Below, piece by piece: positions 18,011 to 27,487 of a stretch of DNA of 64,000 bases (positions within the stretch are counted from its first letter, which is position 1; each line of letters starts with the position of its first letter). The DNA lies in NCBI RefSeq assembly GCF_017355935.1, contig NZ_JAFIQT010000001.1:1488001-1552000 (forward strand), given 5' to 3'. The stretch comes from Telluribacter humicola. Its GTDB lineage: Bacteria; Bacteroidota; Bacteroidia; Cytophagales; Spirosomataceae. The translations under genes were made by a program, and so were the position numbers. The notes beneath the pieces are model-generated. The model saw only the letters and a list, made by a program, of their open reading frames with translations, did not search any database and was not told the origin of the DNA.

Positions 18011-19372
18011 CTAGACATCTTTCTTAACTGTTTTTATCTTCAGGTTAGCCAGTGCGGTACTGTCGGCTGGTAGGCTGTTGCTGCCGGTAATGATCTTATA
18101 CATTTCGTCTGCAATGATTTGGTGAGCGAAGGGGTTGGGGTGTCCATCAGCCATGACCGAATCCTTTCCGTTGGGTTTGTACCAGTGGCCGTACAGCCGG
18201 CCGTAGCGGTCGCCATCCTGTATGTTAAACTTCTTGATCAAAGCAGTATCCGCATGAATAACGGGTATTTTGCGATCGTAGACAAGGGCAGGAGGTAACT
18301 TGGTTTCGTAGCTCCAGCCGGTACCGGTAGTCCATACGTACATCTTGGCACCGTACTTATCGCACAGGTCTGCTATTCGTCCGTATCCGTATTGCTCTAC
18401 TTTCTCCGCATCTTTCAAAGGTTTTGGTGTGATACCCACCATCATTTTCAGACCGGTAACTCCTGACATTACATCCTGATAGATCAGTACAGGCGCTACC
18501 CGGGCATAAAACTTAGTAAAGTCCCAGCCATTGCGTGGTGTGTGTTTGAAGTCTGCCAGCGGAATCCGGAGCCCCTTGGGAGAGAACACAGGGGACTGCA
18601 CGCCCTCCTCACTGAAATACGGAATTGGGAAGGTTCCCCCCAGGAAGCTTTGGTAGGCATTCATGGAGCGGTGAGCCAGCCAGGTAGTGTATTGAGTCAC
18701 TACGTAGTCAGGCTTGAGTTTTGGGATCAGTTCCTCTGCTTTCAATACCATCTGCGACAGTCCGTAACCACTGGTAGCGGCATTGACATAATCTCCACCT
18801 AGTTTCTGGCTCAGGTAGTAGGCAAAGGTACTATCAGCAAATACGGCATCCCCGTAGCTCACAGAGCATCCCAGGTACAGCACCAGCGGCCTTCTGCCTG
18901 TGTGCTTGTAACCCTGCGGAATCCGGTTACCATTTTCATCGTGGTAGATAATAATATCTCGAAACCCTAACTGACGATAACCCGTAGAGTGGGGGAGATG
19001 CTTATAGCCTAGCAGGTCGTCGTTAACATAAACTTTTCCGACCTTTTCACCCCGTTCTTTAGCCAGATTATACATGGGGAGCATTTGCATGCGCAAACTC
19101 CAGGCATACAGAACCGTCGGAATTAATAGAATAACGGCTATACGGAAGGCTACCGATTGGCGGAAGGGCTTCTTCCAGTAACTATACGTAATACCCAGTA
19201 TCCAGAATAGGATCAGGGACAGCTTGAGGTAGGTCATGATATTACCAAAACTACCTATGAGCCATTGGCTCAGGCCGGTAATGACCTTCAGAATAGCTCC
19301 CTGGCCAAATTGAAGGATGACAAGAATAAGGAATACGTAAACAGTAAATTTAATATTCTGCTTCATAGGCAA
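18011..19372 (-). CDS. Membrane-anchored SGNH/GDSL-like hydrolase
   Basis: 453 residues. Three N-terminal hydrophobic segments (about 9-28, 47-65, 74-91) are followed by an extracytoplasmic domain. Block I looks like LYLGCSVSYGDAVFADS with a candidate nucleophile near Ser170-Ser172, and block V is DGHPNPFAHQIIADEM with the Asp-x-x-His type pair, so it is probably an SGNH-fold esterase or acetyl-transferring/deacetylating enzyme acting on envelope glycans (inference). A TATTTTTG box at 19429-19422 is a good promoter candidate, 43 bases upstream of the start. Start could also be Met3. Confidence 0.65.
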   Translation of the reverse strand: MPMKQNIKFTVYVFLILVILQFGQGAILKVITGLSQWLIGSFGNIMTYLKLSLILFWILGITYSYWKKPFRQSVAFRIAVILLIPTVLYAWSLRMQMLPMYNLAKERGEKVGKVYVNDDLLGYKHLPHSTGYRQLGFRDIIIYHDENGNRIPQGYKHTGRRPLVLYLGCSVSYGDAVFADSTFAYYLSQKLGGDYVNAATSGYGLSQMVLKAEELIPKLKPDYVVTQYTTWLAHRSMNAYQSFLGGTFPIPYFSEEGVQSPVFSPKGLRIPLADFKHTPRNGWDFTKFYARVAPVLIYQDVMSGVTGLKMMVGITPKPLKDAEKVEQYGYGRIADLCDKYGAKMYVWTTGTGWSYETKLPPALVYDRKIPVIHADTALIKKFNIQDGDRYGRLYGHWYKPNGKDSVMADGHPNPFAHQIIADEMYKIITGSNSLPADSTALANLKIKTVKKDV

Positions 19373-19421
19373 CAGTGTAGATGTGCGATGGCTGGTTATT
19401 CATAACCTTCTTCTAAGCAAG

Positions 19422-19429
19422 CAAAAATA
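19422..19429 (-). promoter_or_regulatory. -7 box TATTTTTG for the SGNH-like gene
   Basis: Exact TAnnTTTG on the minus strand; predicted leader about 43 nt. Confidence 0.45.
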
Positions 19430-19775
19430 TAAAACTACTCCAAAGAAGTAGGATTAAATTTTAGTAACACTTTACTAATGCCAGTTTAATAGAATGGTCG
19501 CTAAGGTGGTTCTGGTTGATGTTGATTAACTTTCTACTGTGGGATAATGTTTGAGTTAGATAACTACTGAAAGTCTGCTTCGGTAGTAACAAAAAGTGAC
19601 TTCATTGCTATTTAGAGCGGGATTTTCAGAAATGGGCTTTCTTATGAGTAGTAGTAGCCATTAGCAAGTGGTTATTATACAGGTGGTTTGTTGGCGAGAC
19701 TTTAGGTAAGCCTATCGATTTGAGTAAGTACGGAAACAGATGGAGAAATAGTAAGCTTTTATTTTAGCCTTATAT

Positions 19776-19807
19776 AAAAAAACGGGCAGTGCAAACGCAC
19801 TGCCCGT
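19776..19807 (-). terminator. Intrinsic terminator of carB
   Basis: 11-base arms (19782-19792, 19797-19807) around AAAC; on the minus strand the stem is followed by seven T residues. Confidence 0.85.
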
Positions 19808-19846
19808 CGTAAATCTGGTAAGTAATATAGATAAAGCTATATACTA

Positions 19847-22675
19847 TTACCGGCTCATGTACATATTGCGTTCACCGTATATACGGAGGAAGAAGTCGTC
19901 CTGAAGATTTTCGATGAAGTAGATACCTTCACCGGTTGATTTCATTTCGGGCCCTAGTTCCTTGTTTACATTCGGGAACTTGTTAAATGAGAATACTGGA
20001 ATCTTGATAGCCCAGCCATTCTTATGCGGGTTGAAGTTAAAGTCCTTGACCTTCTTCTCTCCCAGCATGAGCTTGGTAGCGTAGTTAACGTAAGGCTCCT
20101 GGTAAGCTTTGCAGATAAAAGGCACGGTGCGTGACGCGCGAGGATTGGCCTCAATCACATATACTACACCGTTCTTCACCGCAAACTGGACATTGATTAG
20201 TCCTTTTACCTCCATGGCCAGAGCGATCTTACGGGTATGCTCCTCAATCTGGCGGATTTCATCCTCAGACAAATCAAAAGGAGGCAGCGTCGCGTGCGAG
20301 TCACCGGAGTGAATACCAGCTGGCTCGATGTGCTCCATCACTCCGATGATGTAGGCGTCTTCACCGTCGCAGATGGCATCTGCTTCGGCTTCGATGGCAC
20401 CTTCCAGGAAGTGGTCGAGCAGGATGTTATTATCAGGAATATCGTGCAGGATCTTTACGACATGCTGTTCGAGTTCCTTTTCGTTGATTACGATCTTCAT
20501 GCTCTGACCTCCCAGTACGTAGCTGGGGCGTACCAGCAATGGGAAGCCCAACCCACGGGATAGCTCAACAGCCGCGTCCGAAGTACGAACTGTTCCGAAT
20601 TTTGGATAAGGAATTTCCAGCTCGCGCAGGAGCGCCGAGAAACGACCGCGATCTTCGGCCCAGTCGAGTGAGTGATAGCTGGTACCGATAATCTTGATAC
20701 CAAGCTTATCCAGTTTTTCGGCCATTTTCAGAGCTGTCTGTCCACCGAGCTGTACGATTACTCCCTCCGGTTTTTCGTGCTGAATGATGTCATATACATG
20801 CTCCCAGAACACCGGCTCGAAGTACAGCTTATCAGAGATATCAGGATCAGTCGAAACGGTTTCGGGGTTACAGTTGATCATGATGGTCTCGTAGCCACAC
20901 TCTTTGGCGGCGAGTACACCATGCACACAGGAGTAGTCAAATTCAATACCCTGTCCGATGCGGTTAGGTCCTGAGCCCAGTACTACTACCTTCTTGCGGT
21001 CACTCACGATGGATTCGTTATCCGGTTGATCCATCGAGGTGTTAAAGGTAGAGTAGTAGTAAGGAGTCTTGGCTTCGAATTCGGCCGCACAGGTATCTAC
21101 GCACTTATATACACGCTTGATACCCATATCCAACCGGCGGCTCATGACTTTGCTTTCCTTGGTGCCCAGCAGGTGCGCAATCTGACGGTCGGCGTAGCCC
21201 TTCTGCTTAGCGGCCAGCATCAGATCGTAAGGCAGATCCGACAGGTCATACTCTTCTATCTCACGTTCCAGTTCGATGAGCTCTTCGATCTGGCGAAGGA
21301 ACCATGCATCGATCTTGGTAAGATTTTGTATTGTCTTGAACGAAAGTCCAATCTTAAAGGCATCGTAGATATGGAACAGGCGGTCCCAACTCGGATGAGC
21401 CAGACTCTTCTTGATGGTTTCCTGATCCTGAAGTTCGCGGCCATCGGCTCCCAATCCATTGCGGCGGATTTCGAGCGACTGACATGCTTTCTGTAAAGCC
21501 TCCTGGAAGTTACGACCGATACCCATGGCCTCGCCTACCGACTTCATCTGCAGGCCAAGCGAGCGATCCGCTCCCGGAAACTTGTCGAAGTTCCAGCGGG
21601 GTACCTTCACGATTACGTAGTCAATGGTAGGCTCGAAGAAAGCCGAAGTACTGCCCGTAATCGGGTTGATCAGCTCGTCGAGGTTATAACCGATAGCCAT
21701 TTTGGCGGCAATCTTAGCGATAGGGTATCCGGTAGCTTTGGAGGCCAGCGCCGACGAACGGGACACACGTGGATTGATCTCAATCACAATGATATCATCC
21801 GTTTCGGGGTTTACCGAGAACTGGATATTACAGCCTCCTGCAAACTGCCCGATGCCATCCATACACTTGATGGCCAGGTCACGCATTTTCTGGTACAGGG
21901 TATCGGGGAGGGTCATGGCCGGAGCTACCGTGATGCTGTCGCCGGTATGTACCCCCATGGGGTCGAAGTTTTCGATGGAACAGATAATGATGAAGTTACC
22001 GTTGCCGTCGCGCAGAAGCTCCAGCTCATACTCCTTCCAGCCCATTACGCTTTGCTCTACGAGTACTTCGTGTACCGGCGAAGCGTGCAGACCGTTGGTA
22101 AGCGCTTTATCAAAATCCTCGGGCCTATCTACAAAACCACCTCCGGTACCACCCAGTGTATATGAGGGACGGATTACCAGCGGAAAGCCAATTTCCTGAG
22201 CAATTTCTTTTCCTTCGAGGAAAGAGCGAGCCGTACGTCCTTTACATACGTTCGCTTCAAGTTCCAGCATTTTCAGACGGAATTTCTCCCGGTCCTCGGT
22301 AGTTTCAATGGCTTTTATATCTACACCAATGATTTCGACGCCGTACTTTTTCCAGATACCGGCCTTATCGCAATCAATAGCTAAATTTAACGCCGTCTGG
22401 CCTCCCATGGTTGGCAAAACGGCGTCGATCTTATGTTTTTCAAGAATCTCAATAATGTACTTTTTCTCTAACGGACGAAGATACACATGGTCGGCGTTCA
22501 TCGGATCCGTCATGATCGTGGCCGGGTTAGAGTTTATTAGGATTACTTCAATCCCCTCCTCCCGCAGCGACCTGGCTGCCTGAGAGCCGGCGTAGTCAAA
22601 TTCACAGGCCTGACCAATAACAATAGGACCTGAACCAATGATAAGGATGGAATTGATGTTTGGATTTTTGGGCAC
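19847..22675 (-). CDS. carB: Carbamoyl-phosphate synthase large subunit, short form without MGS domain
   Basis: 942 residues. It makes carbamoyl phosphate from bicarbonate, ATP and ammonia delivered by the small subunit, for arginine and pyrimidines. The first ATP-grasp half begins ILIIGSGPIVIGQACEFDYAG, the second near residue 563 with VVVLGSGPNRIGQGIEFDY, and both carry the paired metal-binding IEINPRVSRSSALASK and VIEANPRASRTVPF blocks. The chain ends at about the point where the second synthetase half ends in E. coli CarB (about 936 of 1073), so the C-terminal MGS allosteric domain (ornithine/UMP/IMP site) is missing. The end is clean, with a normal stop and terminator. carA is not adjacent. 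Confidence 0.95.
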   Translation of the reverse strand: MPKNPNINSILIIGSGPIVIGQACEFDYAGSQAARSLREEGIEVILINSNPATIMTDPMNADHVYLRPLEKKYIIEILEKHKIDAVLPTMGGQTALNLAIDCDKAGIWKKYGVEIIGVDIKAIETTEDREKFRLKMLELEANVCKGRTARSFLEGKEIAQEIGFPLVIRPSYTLGGTGGGFVDRPEDFDKALTNGLHASPVHEVLVEQSVMGWKEYELELLRDGNGNFIIICSIENFDPMGVHTGDSITVAPAMTLPDTLYQKMRDLAIKCMDGIGQFAGGCNIQFSVNPETDDIIVIEINPRVSRSSALASKATGYPIAKIAAKMAIGYNLDELINPITGSTSAFFEPTIDYVIVKVPRWNFDKFPGADRSLGLQMKSVGEAMGIGRNFQEALQKACQSLEIRRNGLGADGRELQDQETIKKSLAHPSWDRLFHIYDAFKIGLSFKTIQNLTKIDAWFLRQIEELIELEREIEEYDLSDLPYDLMLAAKQKGYADRQIAHLLGTKESKVMSRRLDMGIKRVYKCVDTCAAEFEAKTPYYYSTFNTSMDQPDNESIVSDRKKVVVLGSGPNRIGQGIEFDYSCVHGVLAAKECGYETIMINCNPETVSTDPDISDKLYFEPVFWEHVYDIIQHEKPEGVIVQLGGQTALKMAEKLDKLGIKIIGTSYHSLDWAEDRGRFSALLRELEIPYPKFGTVRTSDAAVELSRGLGFPLLVRPSYVLGGQSMKIVINEKELEQHVVKILHDIPDNNILLDHFLEGAIEAEADAICDGEDAYIIGVMEHIEPAGIHSGDSHATLPPFDLSEDEIRQIEEHTRKIALAMEVKGLINVQFAVKNGVVYVIEANPRASRTVPFICKAYQEPYVNYATKLMLGEKKVKDFNFNPHKNGWAIKIPVFSFNKFPNVNKELGPEMKSTGEGIYFIENLQDDFFLRIYGERNMYMSR

Positions 22676-22766
22676 AGTAGTACAGTTTTTTAAATTGTGA
22701 ACTATTTATTAACCAACTTCTGGAAGAGAGTACCTAATACTCAATAGGGTACGTCCAAAAATTGCA

Positions 22767-22774
22767 CAAAGGTA
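22767..22774 (-). promoter_or_regulatory. -7 box TACCTTTG for carB
   Basis: Exact TAnnTTTG on the minus strand, about 92 bases before the carB start; leader of roughly 85 nt. Confidence 0.55.
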
Positions 22775-22883
22775 GGGTGCCTTTTTGGGAAGACCTATCC
22801 TTCAATGAAAAAAGTTTGGATAATATTCTTTCAGACTATAAATAGTTAAATACTGGCTGTATATAGTTATAAGCGCTTATGTA

Positions 22884-24725
22884 CTAGCGGAGGGGTAGTA
22901 TACTGGGAGCAGCTATATCAAAGTCGCGCAACTGCAAGGTAGATATACCTCCTCCTTCAAATCTCCAGGGGGTATGAACGTCCGGAATGTTAGGATAAAA
23001 CCCTACCCGGACCTGAAACGTATTGAAAGTCAGATTCTCGTTTCGGAACCTGAACCCGAGGCCATAGCCTTGGTATACCGGACTCTTCCACAGGCTTCCG
23101 TTACTAGTCACTAGCCCCAGGTCACTAAACAGGAAGTAGGCGATCCGGAAACCCAGAATACTGCGGGTGGAAAACAGGACAGACTCAAACCCGGCGGTGA
23201 GTCGCTTGGTACCAATCAGGTACACGCTTGATACACCTCTTATGCCTTCGTTCCGGCTGATGTTGAGGTACTCGAGCGGGTCACGGTTGATCCCATAGGT
23301 GTAACGAATATTGACAAACTGCCGGAAATAACTCTTACCCATGGGAGCCAGGCCGCTGAAGTAGTTGAGTTGCCCCCCAAGTACTCCCTGCTGCGCTTTA
23401 CCCGCCTGGAAGTAGCTACCGATATTAGCCATGCCATGTAGGTAACCAAGTCCTCGTGGCAGGTAGTTGGCAGTAGCGTACTGAACCCCGCCGTAGCCCC
23501 GCTGCCCGAATTCGGTACTTTCGCGCCCAACCGTCAGAGCAAACAAACTACCCAAAGGTACGTCCTCAGTACGACCAAAGCCGTAGATGAGTACATCACG
23601 TCGGTAGTTGCGGTTGGAGTACCCCACACTGGCCAGCGTCGCGTGCCGTTTCCAGTAGATCTTGTTGGTATCAGCCCGGACATCCGGGCGCTGGATGTAA
23701 TTATAATTATTGGTGCGAAGCGCAACGATAAAACGAGTGTTTTCCTGGTCTGAGATAGCCGGTAGCTTGAAAGAGCGACCGATCCATACGTCAAAATAGT
23801 TATAAGCTACGGGATAGCTAATTATGGAATTTCGGTCTTCCAGAGGTCGCTTATACTCCTGAATCCGGGCGTGTCCCAGCTCAAATGAACCCGCATACTT
23901 GGTCTGCACGGTCAGGAACGGGCGTGACAGCCGTATCGACTGCTGCTTTAGGTCCCGCTCCCAGATAAAACTCGCCTGACCCGTGATAAATGTCTTGCCA
24001 ATGTAGGGGATGGTGTAAATACTCCTGAACTGAAGCCGCTGGAGCGTATCCTGCGCGTTCCACCGAATGGCGTTGTAGTGCGAGTGCGCATACCCACCTA
24101 CGTTGATATTGTCTACCCCCAGATTGAAATGATCAAATCCGGCAAAGCCTCCGGAGACATTGAGTGACCACACATCCTGAACCAGTACTACTACGTCAGC
24201 CAGCCAGGTTGACTCGGCCCGCCGCGTAACCAGGATACGCGCATCCAGTATAGTAGGGTTAGACCGGAGCAGACGTTCATTGTCCTTTAGCTGCTGGGCA
24301 TTGATCAAGTCTCCCTCATTGAAGAGTAAAAAAGAGTTTCTGATAATTCGATCACGGGTATTGGTGTGCAGGTGTTGACTGATAAACCGCTCCAGACGAT
24401 TGCCCTGACGGGTAGTATCGTATACCGACTCTCCGAATATATCGAGCTGGCGGATACTGATGCTGCCTATGATCAGTCCTTCAAAGGGAATGAATGGATT
24501 CGTTTCGATAGCACTTACTTCACCAACCCGGCCCCGGTTGTACACATCTCTGAATAGCAGGCGGTACAGGTGGCGGGAAAGCTTCGTTTTGCCCATACTT
24601 TCCTTGAGCCGGGTATACCTGATGCTATCCCTTTCGTTTCTGGCGGAAGAAAGGCTATCAAGATTCTGGCTTTGGGTGGTAAAGGCAGTCAGGATAAAGA
24701 CTATAAGTACTATATAGCGAAACAT
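22884..24725 (-). CDS. Omp85-like outer-membrane beta-barrel protein with POTRA-like segment
   Basis: 613 residues with a Sec signal (MFRYIVLIVFILTAFTTQSQ). A POTRA-like segment (about 128-175, IRNSFLLFNEGDLINAQQLK then RLLRSNPTILDARI) precedes a long amphipathic beta-strand region (about 180-613) with many aromatic-ended strands, as in surface-antigen/BamA-TamA relatives. Only one POTRA-like unit is clear and the barrel ends in SILPLR rather than a terminal aromatic, so it is not BamA. Likely role: insertion or export at the outer membrane, or a porin-like barrel; inference. No partner gene next to it. Confidence 0.6.
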   Translation of the reverse strand: MFRYIVLIVFILTAFTTQSQNLDSLSSARNERDSIRYTRLKESMGKTKLSRHLYRLLFRDVYNRGRVGEVSAIETNPFIPFEGLIIGSISIRQLDIFGESVYDTTRQGNRLERFISQHLHTNTRDRIIRNSFLLFNEGDLINAQQLKDNERLLRSNPTILDARILVTRRAESTWLADVVVLVQDVWSLNVSGGFAGFDHFNLGVDNINVGGYAHSHYNAIRWNAQDTLQRLQFRSIYTIPYIGKTFITGQASFIWERDLKQQSIRLSRPFLTVQTKYAGSFELGHARIQEYKRPLEDRNSIISYPVAYNYFDVWIGRSFKLPAISDQENTRFIVALRTNNYNYIQRPDVRADTNKIYWKRHATLASVGYSNRNYRRDVLIYGFGRTEDVPLGSLFALTVGRESTEFGQRGYGGVQYATANYLPRGLGYLHGMANIGSYFQAGKAQQGVLGGQLNYFSGLAPMGKSYFRQFVNIRYTYGINRDPLEYLNISRNEGIRGVSSVYLIGTKRLTAGFESVLFSTRSILGFRIAYFLFSDLGLVTSNGSLWKSPVYQGYGLGFRFRNENLTFNTFQVRVGFYPNIPDVHTPWRFEGGGISTLQLRDFDIAAPSILPLR

Positions 24726-25054
24726 GAATTTCGTAAAAAAGACTGCTCTTGATCAAATTCAAAAGGGTGCCCAACAGTCGGTGGCATCTGATTCATTCAT
24801 AACTACTTATCTGTACTATCTAACGAACAAAAACACCAGAGTAAGGCAGACTGGCTAAAAAAGAGGTGGGCCGGCAGCTACCTGAAAAACTAAATGTAAG
24901 CAAGTTTGTTGGCAGAGGGAGCAGCCGGAGCCACAGGTGTCGCTCGCTTTCGGGCTAGTTGTAATGGACTTTACGATAGATTAGCAGTAGCATTCGGGGA
25001 ATACGAAGAGGATAAAAAAGAAAGGAGGATCTGTTGTAAGATCCTCCTTTCTTT
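24726..25054. other. Intergenic region of 329 bases
   Basis: Holds the upstream region of the Omp85-like gene and, at its right end, the terminator of the next minus-strand gene (25015-25056). No other gene, RNA or repeat recognised. Confidence 0.5.
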
Positions 25055-25056
25055 TT
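25015..25056 (-). terminator. Perfect 18-bp terminator overlapping a stop codon
   Basis: Perfectly complementary arms 25015-25032 and 25039-25056 with a 6-base loop; the minus-strand exit side is T-rich. The stop codon of the thioredoxin-fold gene (25057-25055) lies at the base of the stem. Confidence 0.85.
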
Positions 25057-26743
25057 AGCGGCTTTGCCGGGCCTTCATCAGAGACTTAAAGGCTTCGGCT
25101 CCCTCACTTGGGGGGGAAGCCCTGCGGGTGAAGTTCTTTCCGTTGGGTTTCAGTATTCCGAAAGATGGTACTACTAGTGGATTCAGTTTAAAGAGGAGCT
25201 GCATGGCCTGGGTATCATCCAGGTACATATGTACTCCTTTGAGCTGGTGACGCAGGATGTACTGCCGCCATAGCTCTTTGGAAGGAGGCATCTCTTCGTT
25301 GGGCAAATGAATATAAATAACCTCTACATCATCGGGTAGCTGTGCCCGAAGCGCCGGGACAAAGGCTACTTCTCTCCGGCTGGCTTCATCACGCAGGTTC
25401 CACTTTACGAGGTACAGCGCTTTATTTTTGTACAGCTCATCTATGCGCCTGAACCACTCCCGGCCGTTGTTTTCTGACTGAGCTATCCAGATACCGGGAA
25501 GTACCTCCGTCGGGTCCTGACCCAGGTCGGTGCGTTTCTCCGCCAGTCGTACCAGGGTACTGTCTTTTACTTCCAGCCGGTACACTTCATCCAGCGACTG
25601 CCGTATACGTGGTATTTCTAGCTGCTTCCGTACATAGTTGTACATGATCTTTTGCTGGTCCAGATTGTACAGGTGAAAGTTATCGACCAGGTAGCGGGCC
25701 ATCAGGAACTCCGCGCCCGTGGCGTTATAGAGTTCGCTGTAGGAGCGCTTCATCTTTTCGTATTGGGTGATGATATCCAGCGTACGCCGGTTGCGGCTAT
25801 ACAGACTGCTCAGGAAGTCAACCCCATCCCGGTTAATCCTTGAATCGCTAATGACCCGATCGAGCTGAGCACGTTCGCTCTGTGACAGCGGGCTTACATA
25901 GTCTTTGATCAGCTGGGCCAGCAGTTCCACCGGTAGCGAGCGGTTCCAGTTGGGGTTGATGAAGGCCGCTTCGGTAATCTGGCGGGTGGCGTAGTTCGAA
26001 AATGTCTGGCCCCAGGTAATGCGCTGTAAAGTAAGCGGTGGTGCCGCTAGACGACTGAGGCTATCCAGCAGGTCCCGTTCTACCTGCACGCCATTGGCCA
26101 TAGCATGCTCATAAAGCGTAGTAAGCTGCTCTTCGTCGGTAATGGCACGAGCCCAGCGCTGCAGAGCAGGAGCGACATCGCCCTGACCGGCAGCGGCTTT
26201 GAGGGCCGAGAGTCGTAGGTCGGCCCGGTTTTGTACCGCGCGCCGGACCGGTAAGGTACCCTGCTCCCACAAGTTGTCATAGAAGTTGGCTCCCAGCCGT
26301 TTGTTTTCTTTCATCAGCCGGGCTTCCTCCATAGCATAGCGGGCGTACTGGTTATTAGCATCGGCATTGACGCCCGCGAAGTAGAACAGCTTCTTCGCCT
26401 TGAACATCGAATCGGCATCAAACGTAACCTCGATCTGACCCGGTGAGGCAAGGAAGGTAGTAAATACTTTTCCACCGTAGTCGAGGTATACTTCTTCCTG
26501 GGGGAATATGAGCGGCAGGGCTACCCGGAAGCTACCATCGGCCTGTAAGGGAGCTTGTCGGGCCAGCTCCGACTGGGGCTGGAGCAGATTGTTACGGGTA
26601 AAAGTAATAGCAGGAGCCTGGCGGAAAAGGGGAGCCGTCAGGTTCAGGATGCGCCCCTGGATAATGACGGAATCAGGACGCTGTGCCTGGCTGGGGGTGT
26701 ATACAAGTAAGTAGAGTACTAGTAGGGTAATAGGTCGAATCAT
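25055..26743 (-). CDS. Exported thioredoxin-fold protein lacking the CxxC motif
   Basis: 562 residues from the ATG at 26743, where a clear signal peptide begins (MIRPITLLVLYLLVYTPSQAQ); the longer frame from 26809 adds 22 residues before it. An N-terminal beta domain (about 25-120) resembles that of TlpA/ResA-like Bacteroidota proteins, a helical middle follows, and the C-terminal about 120 residues look like a thioredoxin fold: LYLVKWNLRDEASRRE stands where WASWCxPC normally is, and the cis-proline loop VVPSFGIL is kept. Without cysteines it cannot do thiol exchange in the usual way, so it may be a binding or structural protein. It follows the nuoABC operon but a terminator (26778-26799) separates them. 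Confidence 0.65.
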   Translation of the reverse strand: MIRPITLLVLYLLVYTPSQAQRPDSVIIQGRILNLTAPLFRQAPAITFTRNNLLQPQSELARQAPLQADGSFRVALPLIFPQEEVYLDYGGKVFTTFLASPGQIEVTFDADSMFKAKKLFYFAGVNADANNQYARYAMEEARLMKENKRLGANFYDNLWEQGTLPVRRAVQNRADLRLSALKAAAGQGDVAPALQRWARAITDEEQLTTLYEHAMANGVQVERDLLDSLSRLAAPPLTLQRITWGQTFSNYATRQITEAAFINPNWNRSLPVELLAQLIKDYVSPLSQSERAQLDRVISDSRINRDGVDFLSSLYSRNRRTLDIITQYEKMKRSYSELYNATGAEFLMARYLVDNFHLYNLDQQKIMYNYVRKQLEIPRIRQSLDEVYRLEVKDSTLVRLAEKRTDLGQDPTEVLPGIWIAQSENNGREWFRRIDELYKNKALYLVKWNLRDEASRREVAFVPALRAQLPDDVEVIYIHLPNEEMPPSKELWRQYILRHQLKGVHMYLDDTQAMQLLFKLNPLVVPSFGILKPNGKNFTRRASPPSEGAEAFKSLMKARQSR

Positions 26744-26777
26744 GGCGGTCAGAATGGGTGTACGTACTATAAACAAA

Positions 26778-26799
26778 TGGCAGACCCAAAGGTCTGCCA
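26778..26799 (-). terminator. Terminator closing the nuoABC operon
   Basis: Perfect 9-base arms (26778-26786, 26791-26799) with loop CAAA, 22 bases past the nuoC stop; the minus-strand exit reads TTTGTTT. Confidence 0.65.
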
Positions 26800-26820
26800 A
26801 TATAATCAAGTCTGTGAATT

Positions 26821-27354
26821 TTATACATCATCGGAGGTAGGTACATCGCGGTCTTCGTACCTGACGCGTATGCCGTGGTATACCTCCTGCACCGTATAAT
26901 CCCGGCGGAGGGGGTGGCCTTCCCAGTCGGCAGGAAGCAGGATACGCCGCAGGTCAGCATGTCCTTCAAAGTGGATACCCACCAGGTCAAATACCTCCCG
27001 CTCGTGCCAGTCAGCCGTGCGCCAGATATGGCTGAGCGTAGGTACAGCAGGTAGTGGCTCATCCTCCTTATTACGTACCAGCAGTACCTTCAGCATGAGG
27101 CCGTGGCCGTAGGGGATAGAGTAGAAGTTATACACTACCTCCATAGTACCAGTCTCGGCGCCGTTATCAATCCCAGTCACACAGGCCAGGTGGTCAAAGA
27201 ACAATCGCTCATCCCGGTGCAGGAAGCTACCTATGTCGGCTAGTCGTTCGGTGGATACTATAAGGTAAGGTTGAGGGGCATTATCAACGGAGTTGACAAT
27301 GATCACTTCACCAAACTTAGCGGTAAGTGCCTCTTTTATTTCTGAAAAGTTCAT
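26821..27354 (-). CDS. nuoC: NADH-quinone oxidoreductase subunit C
   Basis: 177 residues, the 30-kDa subunit of the peripheral arm of complex I. The family signature WHEREVFDLVGIHFEGHADLRRIL is present (given here as WHEREVFDLVGI then HADLRRILLP), followed by DWEGHPLRRDY. It contacts NuoD and NuoB and carries no cofactor. The gene is not fused to nuoD, and nuoD is not the next gene, unlike the usual nuo order. Third gene of an A-B-C operon; 133 bases separate it from nuoB. Confidence 0.93.
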   Translation of the reverse strand: MNFSEIKEALTAKFGEVIIVNSVDNAPQPYLIVSTERLADIGSFLHRDERLFFDHLACVTGIDNGAETGTMEVVYNFYSIPYGHGLMLKVLLVRNKEDEPLPAVPTLSHIWRTADWHEREVFDLVGIHFEGHADLRRILLPADWEGHPLRRDYTVQEVYHGIRVRYEDRDVPTSDDV

Positions 27355-27487
27355 TCGTTGGCAGGTAGTGTCGCCCCTCGGGGGCTTAATGGTTCTGTGC
27401 TTCTTGTTGCTACTAAAGTAGCGCTCCTACTGAGCTGGCGGTGGTTGACGCAGGATAGGCCTACTGTATCTTGAATTATACGTACTG

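Larger units (their letters stand above)
19373..19846. other. Intergenic region of 474 bases
   Basis: No gene or RNA recognised. It contains the SGNH gene promoter box (19422-19429, minus strand) at one end and the carB terminator (19776-19807) at the other. The middle is AT-rich with no clear repeats. Confidence 0.5.
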
